A stretch of DNA of 64,000 nt from Bacteroidales bacterium UBA4116 (GCA_002381645.1 DFXE01000007.1:1-64000); one strand, 5' to 3'; positions 9,554-18,018 are shown, counted from the stretch's first letter. Notes: generated by a model not told the origin, from the sequence alone. Program-made: numbers and translations.

Positions 9554-10696
9554 TTAGTAACGGAAAAGTCCTGCAAAACGAAATAATTGTTCGGTTAATT
9601 GCCGGATATTCTGCAGTGTGTAGGCTTTATCCATTGCTTTATTTAAGCTGACGGGCTCTCTTAATATGGAAAAAATGGCGGCAAAACCCTTTTCATTTAA
9701 CCGTTTCGCCTCTTTTATCGTTCCGCTGACAGCTATCACCGGAATATTTTGTTTTCTACCTGAACCAAGTACACCCGTAAGGGCTTTTCCCATAAGCGTC
9801 TGATCATCCAGCTTTCCTTCGCCGGTAATAATCAGGTCAGCACCTTCGATAAGCTTTTCAAATTGTAGTTTTTCAAGTATTTCATGAATTCCCGGCTTTA
9901 ATGATGCATTAAGAAAAGCCGCCAGCGTACCACCCAAACCACCGGCCGCACCCGAACCGGTTATTTTCTGTACATCAACATTCCGGTATTTTTTTATAAT
10001 ACCTGCAACATTCCTCATCCCTTCCTCCAGCAGCTCCACCATATGATCGTCTGCTCCTTTCTGCCTTGCAAACACATTGGCGGCACCGGTTTCTCCGTAG
10101 AAAAGGTTATCAACATCACACATTACCGTAAACCGGGCATTTGGTATGCCTTTAACCGCCTGTGAATCGTCTATATATTTTATTTGTCGGAGTATCTGCC
10201 CGCCACTGCCTAATACATTCTTATCTTTATCTAAAAAACGAAAGCCTAAAGCCTGTAACATTCCGGCACCGGCATCATTGGTGGCGCTCCCTCCGATACC
10301 TATCAGGAAATTCGCACATCCGCGGGATAAAGCATCTTTTATCAGTTCACCTGTTCCGAAGGAGGTCGCAAGCATTGGATTTCGCTTATTCACGGGAACT
10401 AATGTCAAACCGCTTGCCGACGCCATTTCAATAACAGCCGTTTGTCCGTCATCCACTAATCCGTACGTTGCTTTTATCCTATTCATCAAAGGATCATGTA
10501 CATAACAGGAAACATATTCTCCGTTCATTGCCGGCACCAGCACTTCCACAGTACCTTCTCCCCCGTCGGCAACAGCCACCTTAATTACCTCACAATCCGG
10601 AAAAACATTATGAATACCGGCCTCTACACCGCAGGCAACTTCCCATGAGGATAAAGATCCTTTAAACGAATCGGGTGCAACAACTATCTTTTTCAT
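9554..10696 (-). CDS. glxK: glycerate kinase (type I, GlxK/GarK family)
   Basis: This 380-residue enzyme transfers phosphate from ATP to D-glycerate to give 2-phosphoglycerate, linking glycerate breakdown to lower glycolysis. The family signatures are clear: APDSFKGSLSS at residues 7-17, VADGGEGTVEVL near 42-53, GIGGSATNDAGAGMLQALG near 140, and TGEGKLDDQTLMGK near 290. The length is normal for the family. It stands alone, with about 385 bases to susC and about 845 bases of non-coding DNA upstream. That upstream stretch holds two copies of GCAAGGTA but no clear TAnnTTTG box. No other glycerate or glyoxylate genes are in the window. Confidence 0.93.
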   Translation of the reverse strand: MKKIVVAPDSFKGSLSSWEVACGVEAGIHNVFPDCEVIKVAVADGGEGTVEVLVPAMNGEYVSCYVHDPLMNRIKATYGLVDDGQTAVIEMASASGLTLVPVNKRNPMLATSFGTGELIKDALSRGCANFLIGIGGSATNDAGAGMLQALGFRFLDKDKNVLGSGGQILRQIKYIDDSQAVKGIPNARFTVMCDVDNLFYGETGAANVFARQKGADDHMVELLEEGMRNVAGIIKKYRNVDVQKITGSGAAGGLGGTLAAFLNASLKPGIHEILEKLQFEKLIEGADLIITGEGKLDDQTLMGKALTGVLGSGRKQNIPVIAVSGTIKEAKRLNEKGFAAIFSILREPVSLNKAMDKAYTLQNIRQLTEQLFRFAGLFRY

Positions 10697-11126
10697 AATA
10701 CATATTTAAATACCACAATCAACCCTATCTGCGTATCGGGGGAGCAAGGTAAAAAGAATGCAAGGTACTCACAAATATTAAAAACACCGATCGGTTTATA
10801 TTTCTATCATTTATCCGGTTTTGTTGTTACACATACCCTACCTATATATGTTTTTCGCCTTTTTGCTTTCAGCCTTCAGTCTTTCGTAAAATACTGATTT
10901 AAAGACACTATGCCTGAAGGCAGATGATTTGCATGCTTTCAGCCTGGTTTCATTGGAAAACCGGAGATAAAACCAGAAGTTCCCCCTTTGCGATCGAGAA
11001 AAGGACTTTCCTATTTTCCCAAACAAGGTGCGATGTAAGCAAATTACCGGCAAAACTGATTGACTTCTCCTTGTTTATTATAAGAAAGGTCCTGTATTTT
11101 TATTATGCAGCGCACTTAATTTTCAT
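10697..11126. other. non-coding stretch upstream of glycerate kinase
   Basis: Only weak open frames without family resemblance are found. A 12-base direct repeat TGCTTTCAGCCT occurs near 10863 and 10934, and a small palindrome TGCCTGAAGGCA lies near 10910. These look like worn intergenic repeat DNA. Confidence 0.4.
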
Positions 11127-11130
11127 CGGC

Positions 11131-11208
11131 CCACCTTGGTGGGTCGATCGTTCCACCAAGGTGGGCCGACCGATTCACCCGGGTGGAACGACCGGCTCAC
11201 CCAGGTGA
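11131..11208. repeat. four-unit tandem array of 12-bp palindromes with a 22-bp period
   Basis: Four palindromic blocks start at 11131, 11153, 11175 and 11197, exactly 22 bases apart: CCACCTTGGTGG, CCACCAAGGTGG, TCACCCGGGTGG and TCACCCAGGTGA (consensus YCACCnnGGTGR). The 10-base linkers share a CGAYCG core. Units 1 and 2 with their flanks also form a 17-bp perfect inverted repeat around a 10-base loop. The array is much richer in GC than the surrounding DNA. It is not a CRISPR: the repeats are too short and the spacers nearly constant. Possible roles are a multi-site operator, a structured RNA or an intergenic repeat family. Confidence 0.85.
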
Positions 11209-11213
11209 GCCGA

Positions 11214-11457
11214 TAAGTTATTAACAACTAACCTTATAAAAAGCCTTATATATAACAGTAGTTTGTCAGGTAGGGATATACAAAAAGACAACAGATTCAT
11301 TATAATTTATGGCATTATGGCCATCTGATGGGGTTACTGTAATTTATTTTACCGGTATGGATATGATTTTATCGTTTTGAGATTTATAAAATGCATCCTA
11401 TATAAATTAATAAAACAGAATTTCAACGGCATATGGGATGTAAGAAAAACGTCAGGA
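11214..11457. other. AT-rich non-coding stretch between palindrome array and hairpin region
   Basis: No gene or recognised signal is seen between the array and the hairpins downstream of nrdG. Confidence 0.4.
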
Positions 11458-11515
11458 GTGGAAGATAATCTTCCACCTGTCAAACCCTTTTCCGAAAAGG
11501 CTTTCGACAGGTGGA
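11458..11515. repeat. overlapping inverted repeats downstream of nrdG
   Basis: GTGGAAGAT-A-ATCTTCCAC (11458-11476) is a perfect palindrome around one base. Its right arm is also the start of a longer imperfect hairpin, TCCACCTGTC (11472-11481) pairing with GACAGGTGGA (11506-11515), with an inner CCTTTT/AAAAGG stem. The two structures share bases and would exclude each other. No clear T-run follows on either strand. Confidence 0.6.
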
Positions 11516-11542
11516 GTGGAAGGTGAAGGAAGGGCATCCTCC

Positions 11543-12094
11543 TTATAATTTAGGTAGAGAATTGAGGGATATGGATGAAGATAAACTGAGTTGCGGGTAA
11601 GGATTATAGCCAAATAATACCGCTTTATTTCCAGAAAGGGATGCCTGTACATCTATCAGCCGCTGATTACTGCTACCCCTGAAAAGAAGCGACTCATCCC
11701 GTAGGGACTGTACATAACGGCCGTCAACCAGTACATCTATATACCTGAGCATTTCACAATACCGCTTATTCCGGAGAATAGCCTCAAAAGACAGGCCGGT
11801 ATAACACCAGATCGTTTTCCGGCTGTACTTTTTTATATCCTTTGCAAGTTTGGCAAAAGCTTCGGGCTGCATAAAAGGGTCCCCCCCACTGAATGTAACG
11901 TTGGCAAATTCATCGGAAAGGATTTGATCCAGTATTTCATCGGTCAACACCAGTTTTCCTTTACTTATATCCCATGATCCGGGATTGTGGCAACCGGGAC
12001 AACGGTTATTACATCCCGCCGCATAGACGGTCGTCCGGAATCCGGGGCCATCTACTGTTGTATCTTCAATTATGTCGAGAATGGATAACAGCAT
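11543..12094 (-). CDS. nrdG: anaerobic ribonucleotide reductase activating protein (radical SAM)
   Basis: NrdG is a radical-SAM enzyme that uses an iron-sulfur cluster and S-adenosylmethionine to make the glycyl radical on NrdD. The cluster motif CX3CX2C is seen as Cys28, Cys32 and Cys35 (CNNRCPGC), followed by the SAM-binding FSGGDPF segment. At 183 residues it is slightly longer than many homologues because of a Ser/Leu-rich C-terminal tail. It follows nrdD with a one-base gap, so both belong to one transcript. It acts in the cytoplasm and only without oxygen, in line with an anaerobic lifestyle. Confidence 0.96.
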   Translation of the reverse strand: MLLSILDIIEDTTVDGPGFRTTVYAAGCNNRCPGCHNPGSWDISKGKLVLTDEILDQILSDEFANVTFSGGDPFMQPEAFAKLAKDIKKYSRKTIWCYTGLSFEAILRNKRYCEMLRYIDVLVDGRYVQSLRDESLLFRGSSNQRLIDVQASLSGNKAVLFGYNPYPQLSLSSSISLNSLPKL

Positions 12095-12095
12095 A

Positions 12096-14303
12096 TCAGT
12101 TATGGGTAATACGGTCGTTCAGTTCTGAAAGTTTAGCATTATTCCAGCGGTTGGTCGTGCCTACCAGATAACCCGTTATACGCTGGAGTTTATCCAGGTT
12201 ATGGCTTCCGCATCCGGGACATACATTCTGATCGGCAACCGCATTCTCATACCCACAATCTAAACAGCGGGTACGGTTATGGTTTACCGAACCGTATCCG
12301 ATATTATATTTATCCATCATATCCACGACCTGCATAATTGAATCCGGATTATGTGTGGCATCCCCGTCGATCTCCACATAAAAGATATGCCCTCCGCGGG
12401 TAAGGTCGTGGTAAGGAGCTTCAATCTCAGCTTTATGACGTGCACTGCATTTGTAATAAACCGGTATATGGTTTGAATTGGTATAATATTCACGGTCGGT
12501 AATTCTCGGCAATATACCGAATACCTGTTTATCCCGTGAGGTGAATTTTCCTGAAAGTCCTTCGGCAGGAGTTGCCAGTACGCTATAATTATGTTGATAT
12601 CTTTCGGAGAACTCATTCACCCGGTCGCGCATGTACGTTACAATCTTCAACCCCAATTCCTGTGAAGCGGCATCTTCGCCATGATGCTTACCCGTCAACG
12701 CCACAAGGCATTCCGCCAGTCCTATAAAGCCAATACCCAAAGTACCCTGGTTGATAACGGGAGCAATTGTATCGGTAGCATTAAGTTTCTCGCTACCCAG
12801 CCATAATGATTTCATCAGCATGGGAAACTGTTTGGCATAGGCTGTTTTCTGAAATTCAAACCGTTCATGCAATTGAAGGGCGGTAATTTCAAGCATATCA
12901 TCCAGTTTGGCAAAGAAACGCGCAATCTTCTCTTCTCTATTTTCAATCCCCATACATTCAATAGCCAGACGGACAATATTAATGGTTGAGAAAGAAATAT
13001 TTCCCCTCCCGATGGATGTTTTGGGGCCGAAACGATTTTCAAACACACGGGTACGGCATCCCATAGTTGCCACTTCATATTGATACCGCTTCGGGTCGTG
13101 CGCATCCCATTCCTCGCTTACATTAAATGTTGCATCCAGGTTAAGGAAATTGGGGAAAAACCTGCGGGCTGAAACTTTTGCCGCCAACTGGTAAAGATCA
13201 TAATTCGGATCTTCGGGCAGATAGCTTACACCTCGTTTTTTCTTCCATATCTGGATAGGAAAGATCGCTGTTTCGCCGTTGCCTACTCCGCGCCAGGTGC
13301 TGTTGAGTATTTCACGGATAATGCAACGTCCTTCGGCAGAAATATCGGTTCCGTAATTGATGGAGCTGAATACCACCTGATTGCCACCACGTGAATGTAT
13401 GGTATTCATATTATGGATAAATGCTTCCATCGACTGATGCACACGGCTTACTGTTTTATTTACGGCATGTTGCTTGATCCGCTCATCACCGCTCAGGTTT
13501 TCAAGGGGGCTTATAATGTAGTCGGTAATTTCCGCCTGGTATAAATGGGAGTAATCGCTTCCATTCAATTCTTCAAGTGTTTTAAGCTCTTCAACATAAC
13601 TGCTCCTGACGTACGGCGCAAGATAAAAATCGAAAGCAGGAATAGATTGTCCGCCATGCATTTCATTTTGTGCCGTCTCCAGCGAAATACACCCCAGGAT
13701 ACTTGCCGTCTCAATGCGTTTTGCTGGACGTGATTCACCGTGGCCCGCCGAAAAACCATGCTGAAGTATATGGTCTAACGGATGTTGAACACAGGTAAGG
13801 CTTTTGGTAGGGTAATAATCTTTATCATGAATATGAAGGTAATTCCCCGCTATGGCATCTTTTACTTTTTCACTTAACAGGTAATCGTCTACGAATGGCT
13901 TGGTTGTCTCACTGGAGAATTTCATCATCATTCCCGCCGGAGTATCCGCATTCATATTGGCATTTTCGCGTGTTATATCGTTGGATTTGATGTTGATGAT
14001 CTCAAGGAACATGTCGCGCGTCTTCGCTTTACGAGCTATGCTGCGCTGGTTACGGTAGGCAATATATTTTTTTGCCACATCTTTCCGCCTGCTGTTCATT
14101 AAAGCAAGTTCCACCGCATCCTGTATAGCTTCTACCGTCATTTGCGAATCGCCATGAAAAGATATGTGGTCGGTTATTTCATTTATCAACTGCCGGTCTT
14201 CTCCCATGTCTGTATGAAGCATGGCTTTACGGATAGCTGTGACTATTTTTTCTTCATTAAATCCGACAATGCGCCCGTCTCTTTTGATTACTGTTTGTAT
14301 CAT
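12096..14303 (-). CDS. nrdD: anaerobic (class III) ribonucleoside-triphosphate reductase
   Basis: This 735-residue enzyme reduces ribonucleoside triphosphates to deoxy forms without oxygen. It has an N-terminal ATP-cone (about 1-90, starting VIKRDGRIVGFNEEKI), the glycyl-radical catalytic domain, a zinc site of four cysteines (Cys680, 683, 695, 698) and the radical Gly711 in RITGYLVG. The ATG at 14303 is preferred to an upstream TTG at 14330, because a TATCTTTG promoter box covers that TTG (14328-14335) and homologues begin MIQTVIKRDGR. The activase NrdG is encoded one base downstream. The enzyme does not need cobalamin, unlike class II reductases. Confidence 0.96.
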   Translation of the reverse strand: MIQTVIKRDGRIVGFNEEKIVTAIRKAMLHTDMGEDRQLINEITDHISFHGDSQMTVEAIQDAVELALMNSRRKDVAKKYIAYRNQRSIARKAKTRDMFLEIINIKSNDITRENANMNADTPAGMMMKFSSETTKPFVDDYLLSEKVKDAIAGNYLHIHDKDYYPTKSLTCVQHPLDHILQHGFSAGHGESRPAKRIETASILGCISLETAQNEMHGGQSIPAFDFYLAPYVRSSYVEELKTLEELNGSDYSHLYQAEITDYIISPLENLSGDERIKQHAVNKTVSRVHQSMEAFIHNMNTIHSRGGNQVVFSSINYGTDISAEGRCIIREILNSTWRGVGNGETAIFPIQIWKKKRGVSYLPEDPNYDLYQLAAKVSARRFFPNFLNLDATFNVSEEWDAHDPKRYQYEVATMGCRTRVFENRFGPKTSIGRGNISFSTINIVRLAIECMGIENREEKIARFFAKLDDMLEITALQLHERFEFQKTAYAKQFPMLMKSLWLGSEKLNATDTIAPVINQGTLGIGFIGLAECLVALTGKHHGEDAASQELGLKIVTYMRDRVNEFSERYQHNYSVLATPAEGLSGKFTSRDKQVFGILPRITDREYYTNSNHIPVYYKCSARHKAEIEAPYHDLTRGGHIFYVEIDGDATHNPDSIMQVVDMMDKYNIGYGSVNHNRTRCLDCGYENAVADQNVCPGCGSHNLDKLQRITGYLVGTTNRWNNAKLSELNDRITHN

Positions 14304-14327
14304 TTCATCTACTTTTTCTTTTGACCG

Positions 14328-14335
14328 CAAAGATA
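14328..14335 (-). promoter_or_regulatory. -7 promoter box TATCTTTG for nrdDG
   Basis: On the minus strand TATCTTTG fits TAnnTTTG, with a TTTG (14358-14361) 22 bases upstream. It would start transcription about 20 bases before the nrdD ATG, which decides the start codon choice. Confidence 0.6.
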
Positions 14336-14567
14336 AGCAGTCGTAACATATGTTTTACAAAAAGGAAAACTTTTAGGTAGTTAATTTTTGTCAATCATCT
14401 AAAAAACAGTATATTAAAAAATATTTTAGAAAATTACACTAAACAGTGCTATAAAAATATTTTCCAAAACTGTTCACAATAACAACTATTTAATTTGCAA
14501 ATTTGTTCAAACCGGATAATAAAACATTTAATCTCAAAAGAAGATTTTGTTATCGTCTTTTTATTTT
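14336..14567. other. AT-rich divergent intergenic stretch
   Basis: This stretch lies between the leftward nrdD promoter and the rightward riboswitch promoter. It has no gene and no clear operator. Confidence 0.4.
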
Positions 14568-14575
14568 TACCTTTG
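14568..14575 (+). promoter_or_regulatory. promoter (TTTG -33 and TACCTTTG -7) of the riboswitch-exporter transcript
   Basis: TACCTTTG at 14568-14575 matches TAnnTTTG, with TTTG at 14546-14549 after an 18-base spacer. It lies just ahead of the cobalamin riboswitch and gives a leader of about 240 bases. Confidence 0.75.
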
Positions 14576-14589
14576 CGCCGAATTGGTTC

Positions 14590-14765
14590 TGTTATTTCTA
14601 TCCGGAGATACGGATTAAAAGGGAATCGGGTGAAAATCCCGGACAGTCCCGCTGCTGTGAAGCTCGTTTTAATATCCTGAAAACACTTTTGCCACTGATA
14701 ATGATCGGGAAGGCTTCAGGATTGGAGTAAGTCAGAAAACCTGCCATTCGTCAAAGGCTGTTTTT
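14590..14765 (+). promoter_or_regulatory. cobalamin (B12) riboswitch
   Basis: The conserved aptamer blocks are all present in order: AAAAGGGAATCGGGTGAAAATC, written here in two parts as AAAAGGGAATCGG (from 14617) and GTGAAAATCCCGGAC, then AGTCCCGCTGCTGTGA (14645-14660), GCCACTG with GGGAAGGC (14691-14714), and the B12 box AAGTCAGAAAACCTGCC (14729-14745). The aptamer lies between a good promoter and the transporter gene on the same strand. Such elements normally turn genes off when adenosyl- or methylcobalamin is plentiful. The expression platform is not obvious; the T-run at 14761-14766 after the aptamer could be part of a terminator, or the switch could act on translation. Ends are approximate. 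Confidence 0.93.
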
Positions 14766-14818
14766 TCTCGTGGGTTAGAAATATAGTTCAACAAAAGTAT
14801 TAATTAAATTGTCCGTTG

Positions 14819-16498
14819 ATGAACTGGATTAATGAGTTGTTATGGGGCGATGGTATAGCACATTCCATCCTTATTTTATCTGTTGCCATTGCTTTTGGCA
14901 TCCAGCTGGGTAAAATAAAAATTTTCGGGGTTTCCTTAGGGATCACACTTGTACTTTTTGTAGGCATCCTACTGGGTCACTTCGGTTTTCATATAAACGA
15001 GGAAATTCTTCATTTTTTTAAAGAATTCGGATTAATCCTGTTTGTTTTTTCCGTTGGGATGCAGGTCGGCCCCGGCTTCTTCTCTTCCTTTAAAAAAGGG
15101 GGGATAACCCTTAACCTGTTGGCTTGCGGAATAGTTTTACTCGGAGCAGGCATCACCATTATCATTCACTATATAACCGGCATACCTATGTCGACCATGG
15201 TTGGCGTAATGTCGGGAGCAGTAACGAATACGCCCGGCCTGGGTGCTGCACAGCAGGCTTACAGCGATTTATTCGGCAACACCGATCCGACTATTGCGTT
15301 AGGTTACGCGGTTGCCTATCCCCTGGGAGTTGTCGGAATTATCCTTTCCATGCTTTGCATCCGGTATGTATTCCGTATAAATTTCGCTAAGGAATCCGAA
15401 CAACTCGCCGCAGAGGAAAGCCGGCAAATAAAGGGAGCAACCCCTGTATCTCTTATCGTGAAGAATCCCGCGGTTTTTAACCGGTCGATCCGTGAACTTT
15501 CATCGTTGCTTGAACACCGCGAATTTGTGATATCCCGAATATGGCAAAAGGATATCAATAAAATTGAAATAGCAACGGCTGAAACCGTTCTTCAACAGGA
15601 TGATAAAATTTTTGTCATTACCACAGACCATGACGTGGAGACAATTAAAACATTTATCGGTGAAGAAATCGAAATGGACCGGAAACAATGGATTCCGGCA
15701 GACAGTCAGTTTATCAGCCGCCGTATAGTCATCACAAAACCCGAATTAAACGGCAAGCAGCTGGGAGAGCTACAGCTCCGGCGTTTACATGGAATTAACA
15801 TCACACGCATCAACCGCTCAGGGGTAGACCTGGTAGCTACACCTACCCTGACATTACAAATCGGCGACCGGTTAACCGTTGTAGGCAGCGAACCGGCTGT
15901 AGCAAAAGTATCGGAAATACTCGGCAACTCCTTGAAGCGCCTGAATGAACCGAACCTGATAACTATATTTATCGGAATCTCTTTAGGTATCATACTCGGA
16001 AGTATTCCTTTTGCTTTTCCGGGTATACCTCAACCGGTTAAATTAGGTCTTGCGGGCGGCCCGCTCATTGTTGCTATTTTGATCAGCCGCTTTGGCTACA
16101 AGTATAAATTAATCACTTATACTACCCAAAGCGCTAACCTGATGTTACGCGAAGTGGGCATATCCCTTTTCCTTGCCTGCGTAGGCCTGAGCGCCGGACA
16201 GGGATTTGTAGATACGATAGTGAATAAAGGAGGATTTGCATGGATCGGCTACGGATTTATTATCACCACAGTGCCCTTATTGATCATCGGTTTTATCGGA
16301 CGGTACTTTTATAAGGTGAATTATTACACATTGATGGGATTAATTGCGGGGAGCACCACCGACCCCCCTGCTTTAGCGTATGCGAATACGACAGCGGGAA
16401 ATGATTCGCCTGCCGTAGGCTATGCGACCGTCTATCCGATAACCATGTTTTTACGGGTATTAACCGCACAGCTTTTAATATTGTTTTTTTATGCGTAA
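14819..16498 (+). CDS. AspT/YidE/YbjL-family transporter with two RCK_C (TrkA-C) domains
   Basis: This 559-residue inner-membrane protein has the duplicated architecture of the aspartate:alanine exchanger (AAE) family: an N-terminal block of about five membrane segments (about 15-190) with a GAVTNTPGLGAAQQA motif, two cytoplasmic RCK_C domains (about 205-290 and 290-375), and a second membrane block (about 380-559) with the matching GSTTDPPALAYAN motif. Known members exchange aspartate for alanine (AspT) or export succinate (SucE of Corynebacterium). The ATG at 14819 is preferred over the TTG just before it. The gene stands behind a cobalamin riboswitch, so it is probably expressed when cobalamin is short. 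The substrate is inferred, not shown. Confidence 0.9.
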   Translation: MNWINELLWGDGIAHSILILSVAIAFGIQLGKIKIFGVSLGITLVLFVGILLGHFGFHINEEILHFFKEFGLILFVFSVGMQVGPGFFSSFKKGGITLNLLACGIVLLGAGITIIIHYITGIPMSTMVGVMSGAVTNTPGLGAAQQAYSDLFGNTDPTIALGYAVAYPLGVVGIILSMLCIRYVFRINFAKESEQLAAEESRQIKGATPVSLIVKNPAVFNRSIRELSSLLEHREFVISRIWQKDINKIEIATAETVLQQDDKIFVITTDHDVETIKTFIGEEIEMDRKQWIPADSQFISRRIVITKPELNGKQLGELQLRRLHGINITRINRSGVDLVATPTLTLQIGDRLTVVGSEPAVAKVSEILGNSLKRLNEPNLITIFIGISLGIILGSIPFAFPGIPQPVKLGLAGGPLIVAILISRFGYKYKLITYTTQSANLMLREVGISLFLACVGLSAGQGFVDTIVNKGGFAWIGYGFIITTVPLLIIGFIGRYFYKVNYYTLMGLIAGSTTDPPALAYANTTAGNDSPAVGYATVYPITMFLRVLTAQLLILFFYA

Positions 16499-16584
16499 GT
16501 GGTATTTTGGATAAATATTCCTGCCCTTTGGTATGAATTTGTTAAAAGAAATACCCTTTTGACATAGGTTGAGCGATTATCAAT

Positions 16585-16592
16585 TATCTTTG
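16585..16592 (+). promoter_or_regulatory. -7 promoter box TATCTTTG very close to the DUF4924 start
   Basis: TATCTTTG fits TAnnTTTG and ends only four bases before the ATG at 16597. If it is used, the mRNA would be leaderless or nearly so. Confidence 0.5.
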
Positions 16593-16596
16593 CATT

Positions 16597-17145
16597 ATGA
16601 TAATCGCCCAACAGAAACGGAAGGATAATATCGCCGAATATTTATTATACATGTGGCAGGTTGAAGATATCATACGTGCAAATAATTTCGATATGGAAAA
16701 TATTTGCCGTACGGTTATTGCCAGCTATGACCAACCAGAAGAAGTAAAAAAAGAAATTGCCCGCTGGTATGAGGAATTAATTGAGATGATGCGTACTGAA
16801 GGAGTTATGGAGAAAGGGCATATCCAGTTAAATAAAAACATTATCATCCTTTTGACGGATCTTCATCTCCGTTTGCTCAAATCTCTTAAAGAGATGGTTT
16901 ACGGCGCTACTTACTACAAAACATTGCCCTATATTGTCCAACTACGGTCAAAATCAGGCGGACAAGACATCTCCGAACTTGAAACCTGCTTTATAGCTTT
17001 ATATGGATACCTTATGCTGAAAATGCAAGGTAAAGAGGTAAGCGCCGACACGATGGATGGAATTAAACAAATCAGTTCTTTTCTTGCCCTGCTCTCGGAG
17101 AAATACAGGGCCGATATAAATGGTGAATTAAATTTAGAAGATTAA
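16597..17145 (+). CDS. DUF4924 family protein
   Basis: This 182-residue, mostly helical cytoplasmic protein starts MIIAQQKRKDNIAEYLLYMWQVEDIIR, the characteristic head of the Bacteroidetes DUF4924 family. No signal peptide, membrane segment or catalytic motif is visible. It is followed after three bases by rfbD and then prfC, so it probably shares their transcript. This linkage is, from memory, usual in Bacteroidales. The function is unknown; the neighbour suggests a loose tie to envelope sugar synthesis, but that is only association. Confidence 0.8.
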   Translation: MIIAQQKRKDNIAEYLLYMWQVEDIIRANNFDMENICRTVIASYDQPEEVKKEIARWYEELIEMMRTEGVMEKGHIQLNKNIIILLTDLHLRLLKSLKEMVYGATYYKTLPYIVQLRSKSGGQDISELETCFIALYGYLMLKMQGKEVSADTMDGIKQISSFLALLSEKYRADINGELNLED

Positions 17146-17148
17146 TAT

Positions 17149-18012
17149 ATGAAAACACTTTTGATAACCGGAGCCAACGGACAGTTGGGTAATTCTCTTC
17201 GTGTGCTATCCAAACAGTTTCCTCAATATAAATTCTTATTTACAGATGTTGATTCGCTCGACATCTGCGATAAAGACATTGTCCTAACCTATGTCCAGAC
17301 ACATAATGTGGGTTATATCATTAATTGCGCCGCCTATACGGCTGTTGACAAAGCGGAAGATGAAGAGATCTTATGTCTTCGGATCAACCGCGATGCCGTC
17401 CGTAACCTGGGGGAGGTGGCAACTGCCGTCAAAGCGAAGATCATCCATATTTCAACCGATTACGTTTTCGACGGAACCAACAGCATTCCGTATGTTGAGA
17501 CCGATTACACATGCCCGATGTCTGCTTACGGAAGAAGCAAGCAGGCCGGCGAACTTATATTGAAAGCCGTATGTCCGGATGCCGTGATCCTCCGGACATC
17601 GTGGTTATATTCGGAGTTTGGCAACAACTTTGTAAAAACCATGCTCCGCCTGGGAAAAGAGAAAGACGAATTAGGCGTCGTTTTCGACCAGATCGGATCA
17701 CCTACTTATTCGGGGGATTTAGCTGCAGCTATTCTTTCCATCATTGACCATTCGGAAAAGGAAGGTATCCTGCCCGGCACATACCATTATTCTAATGAAG
17801 GAGTGTGCAGCTGGTATGATTTTGCTTTAAAAATATTCGAACTGACCGGTATCGGCTGCAACGTATCTCCCATCGACACAAAAGATTTCCCCACACGGGC
17901 TATACGCCCTCAATACAGTGTATTAAACAAAGGGAAAATAAAACGCAAATATGGCATAACCATCCCTCATTGGGAAGAAAGCCTGAAAAAAGTATTAAAA
18001 AGTAATTTCTGA
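17149..18012 (+). CDS. rfbD: dTDP-4-dehydrorhamnose reductase
   Basis: RfbD carries out the last step of dTDP-L-rhamnose synthesis, reducing dTDP-4-dehydro-L-rhamnose with NAD(P)H. This 287-residue protein shows the Rossmann motif TGANGQLG (residues 7-14), the STDYVFDG segment (102-109) and the catalytic pair Tyr127 and Lys131 in YGRSK. The length is normal. The product feeds surface polysaccharide or O-antigen assembly. The rfbA, rfbB and rfbC genes are not in this window. It lies between the DUF4924 gene and prfC with gaps of only a few bases. Confidence 0.95.
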   Translation: MKTLLITGANGQLGNSLRVLSKQFPQYKFLFTDVDSLDICDKDIVLTYVQTHNVGYIINCAAYTAVDKAEDEEILCLRINRDAVRNLGEVATAVKAKIIHISTDYVFDGTNSIPYVETDYTCPMSAYGRSKQAGELILKAVCPDAVILRTSWLYSEFGNNFVKTMLRLGKEKDELGVVFDQIGSPTYSGDLAAAILSIIDHSEKEGILPGTYHYSNEGVCSWYDFALKIFELTGIGCNVSPIDTKDFPTRAIRPQYSVLNKGKIKRKYGITIPHWEESLKKVLKSNF

Positions 18013-18018
18013 TTATAA

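Noticed and set aside
10838..11053. Open frame of 71 codons on the minus strand upstream of glycerate kinase
   Set aside because: The product is basic and low in complexity with no family resemblance, and it overlaps direct-repeat DNA and an opposing open frame. I treat the stretch as non-coding.
10924..11208. Open frame of 94 codons on the plus strand running into the palindrome array
   Set aside because: Its last part is simply the array read as codons (Pro/Gly/Thr-rich), and nothing resembles a known protein.
11131..11208. CRISPR array
   Set aside because: Repeat units are 12 bases with 10-base near-constant linkers, far too short for repeat-spacer units, and no cas gene is present.
14304..14330. 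Upstream TTG start for nrdD
   Set aside because: A TATCTTTG promoter box covers this codon, and homologues begin at the ATG at 14303.
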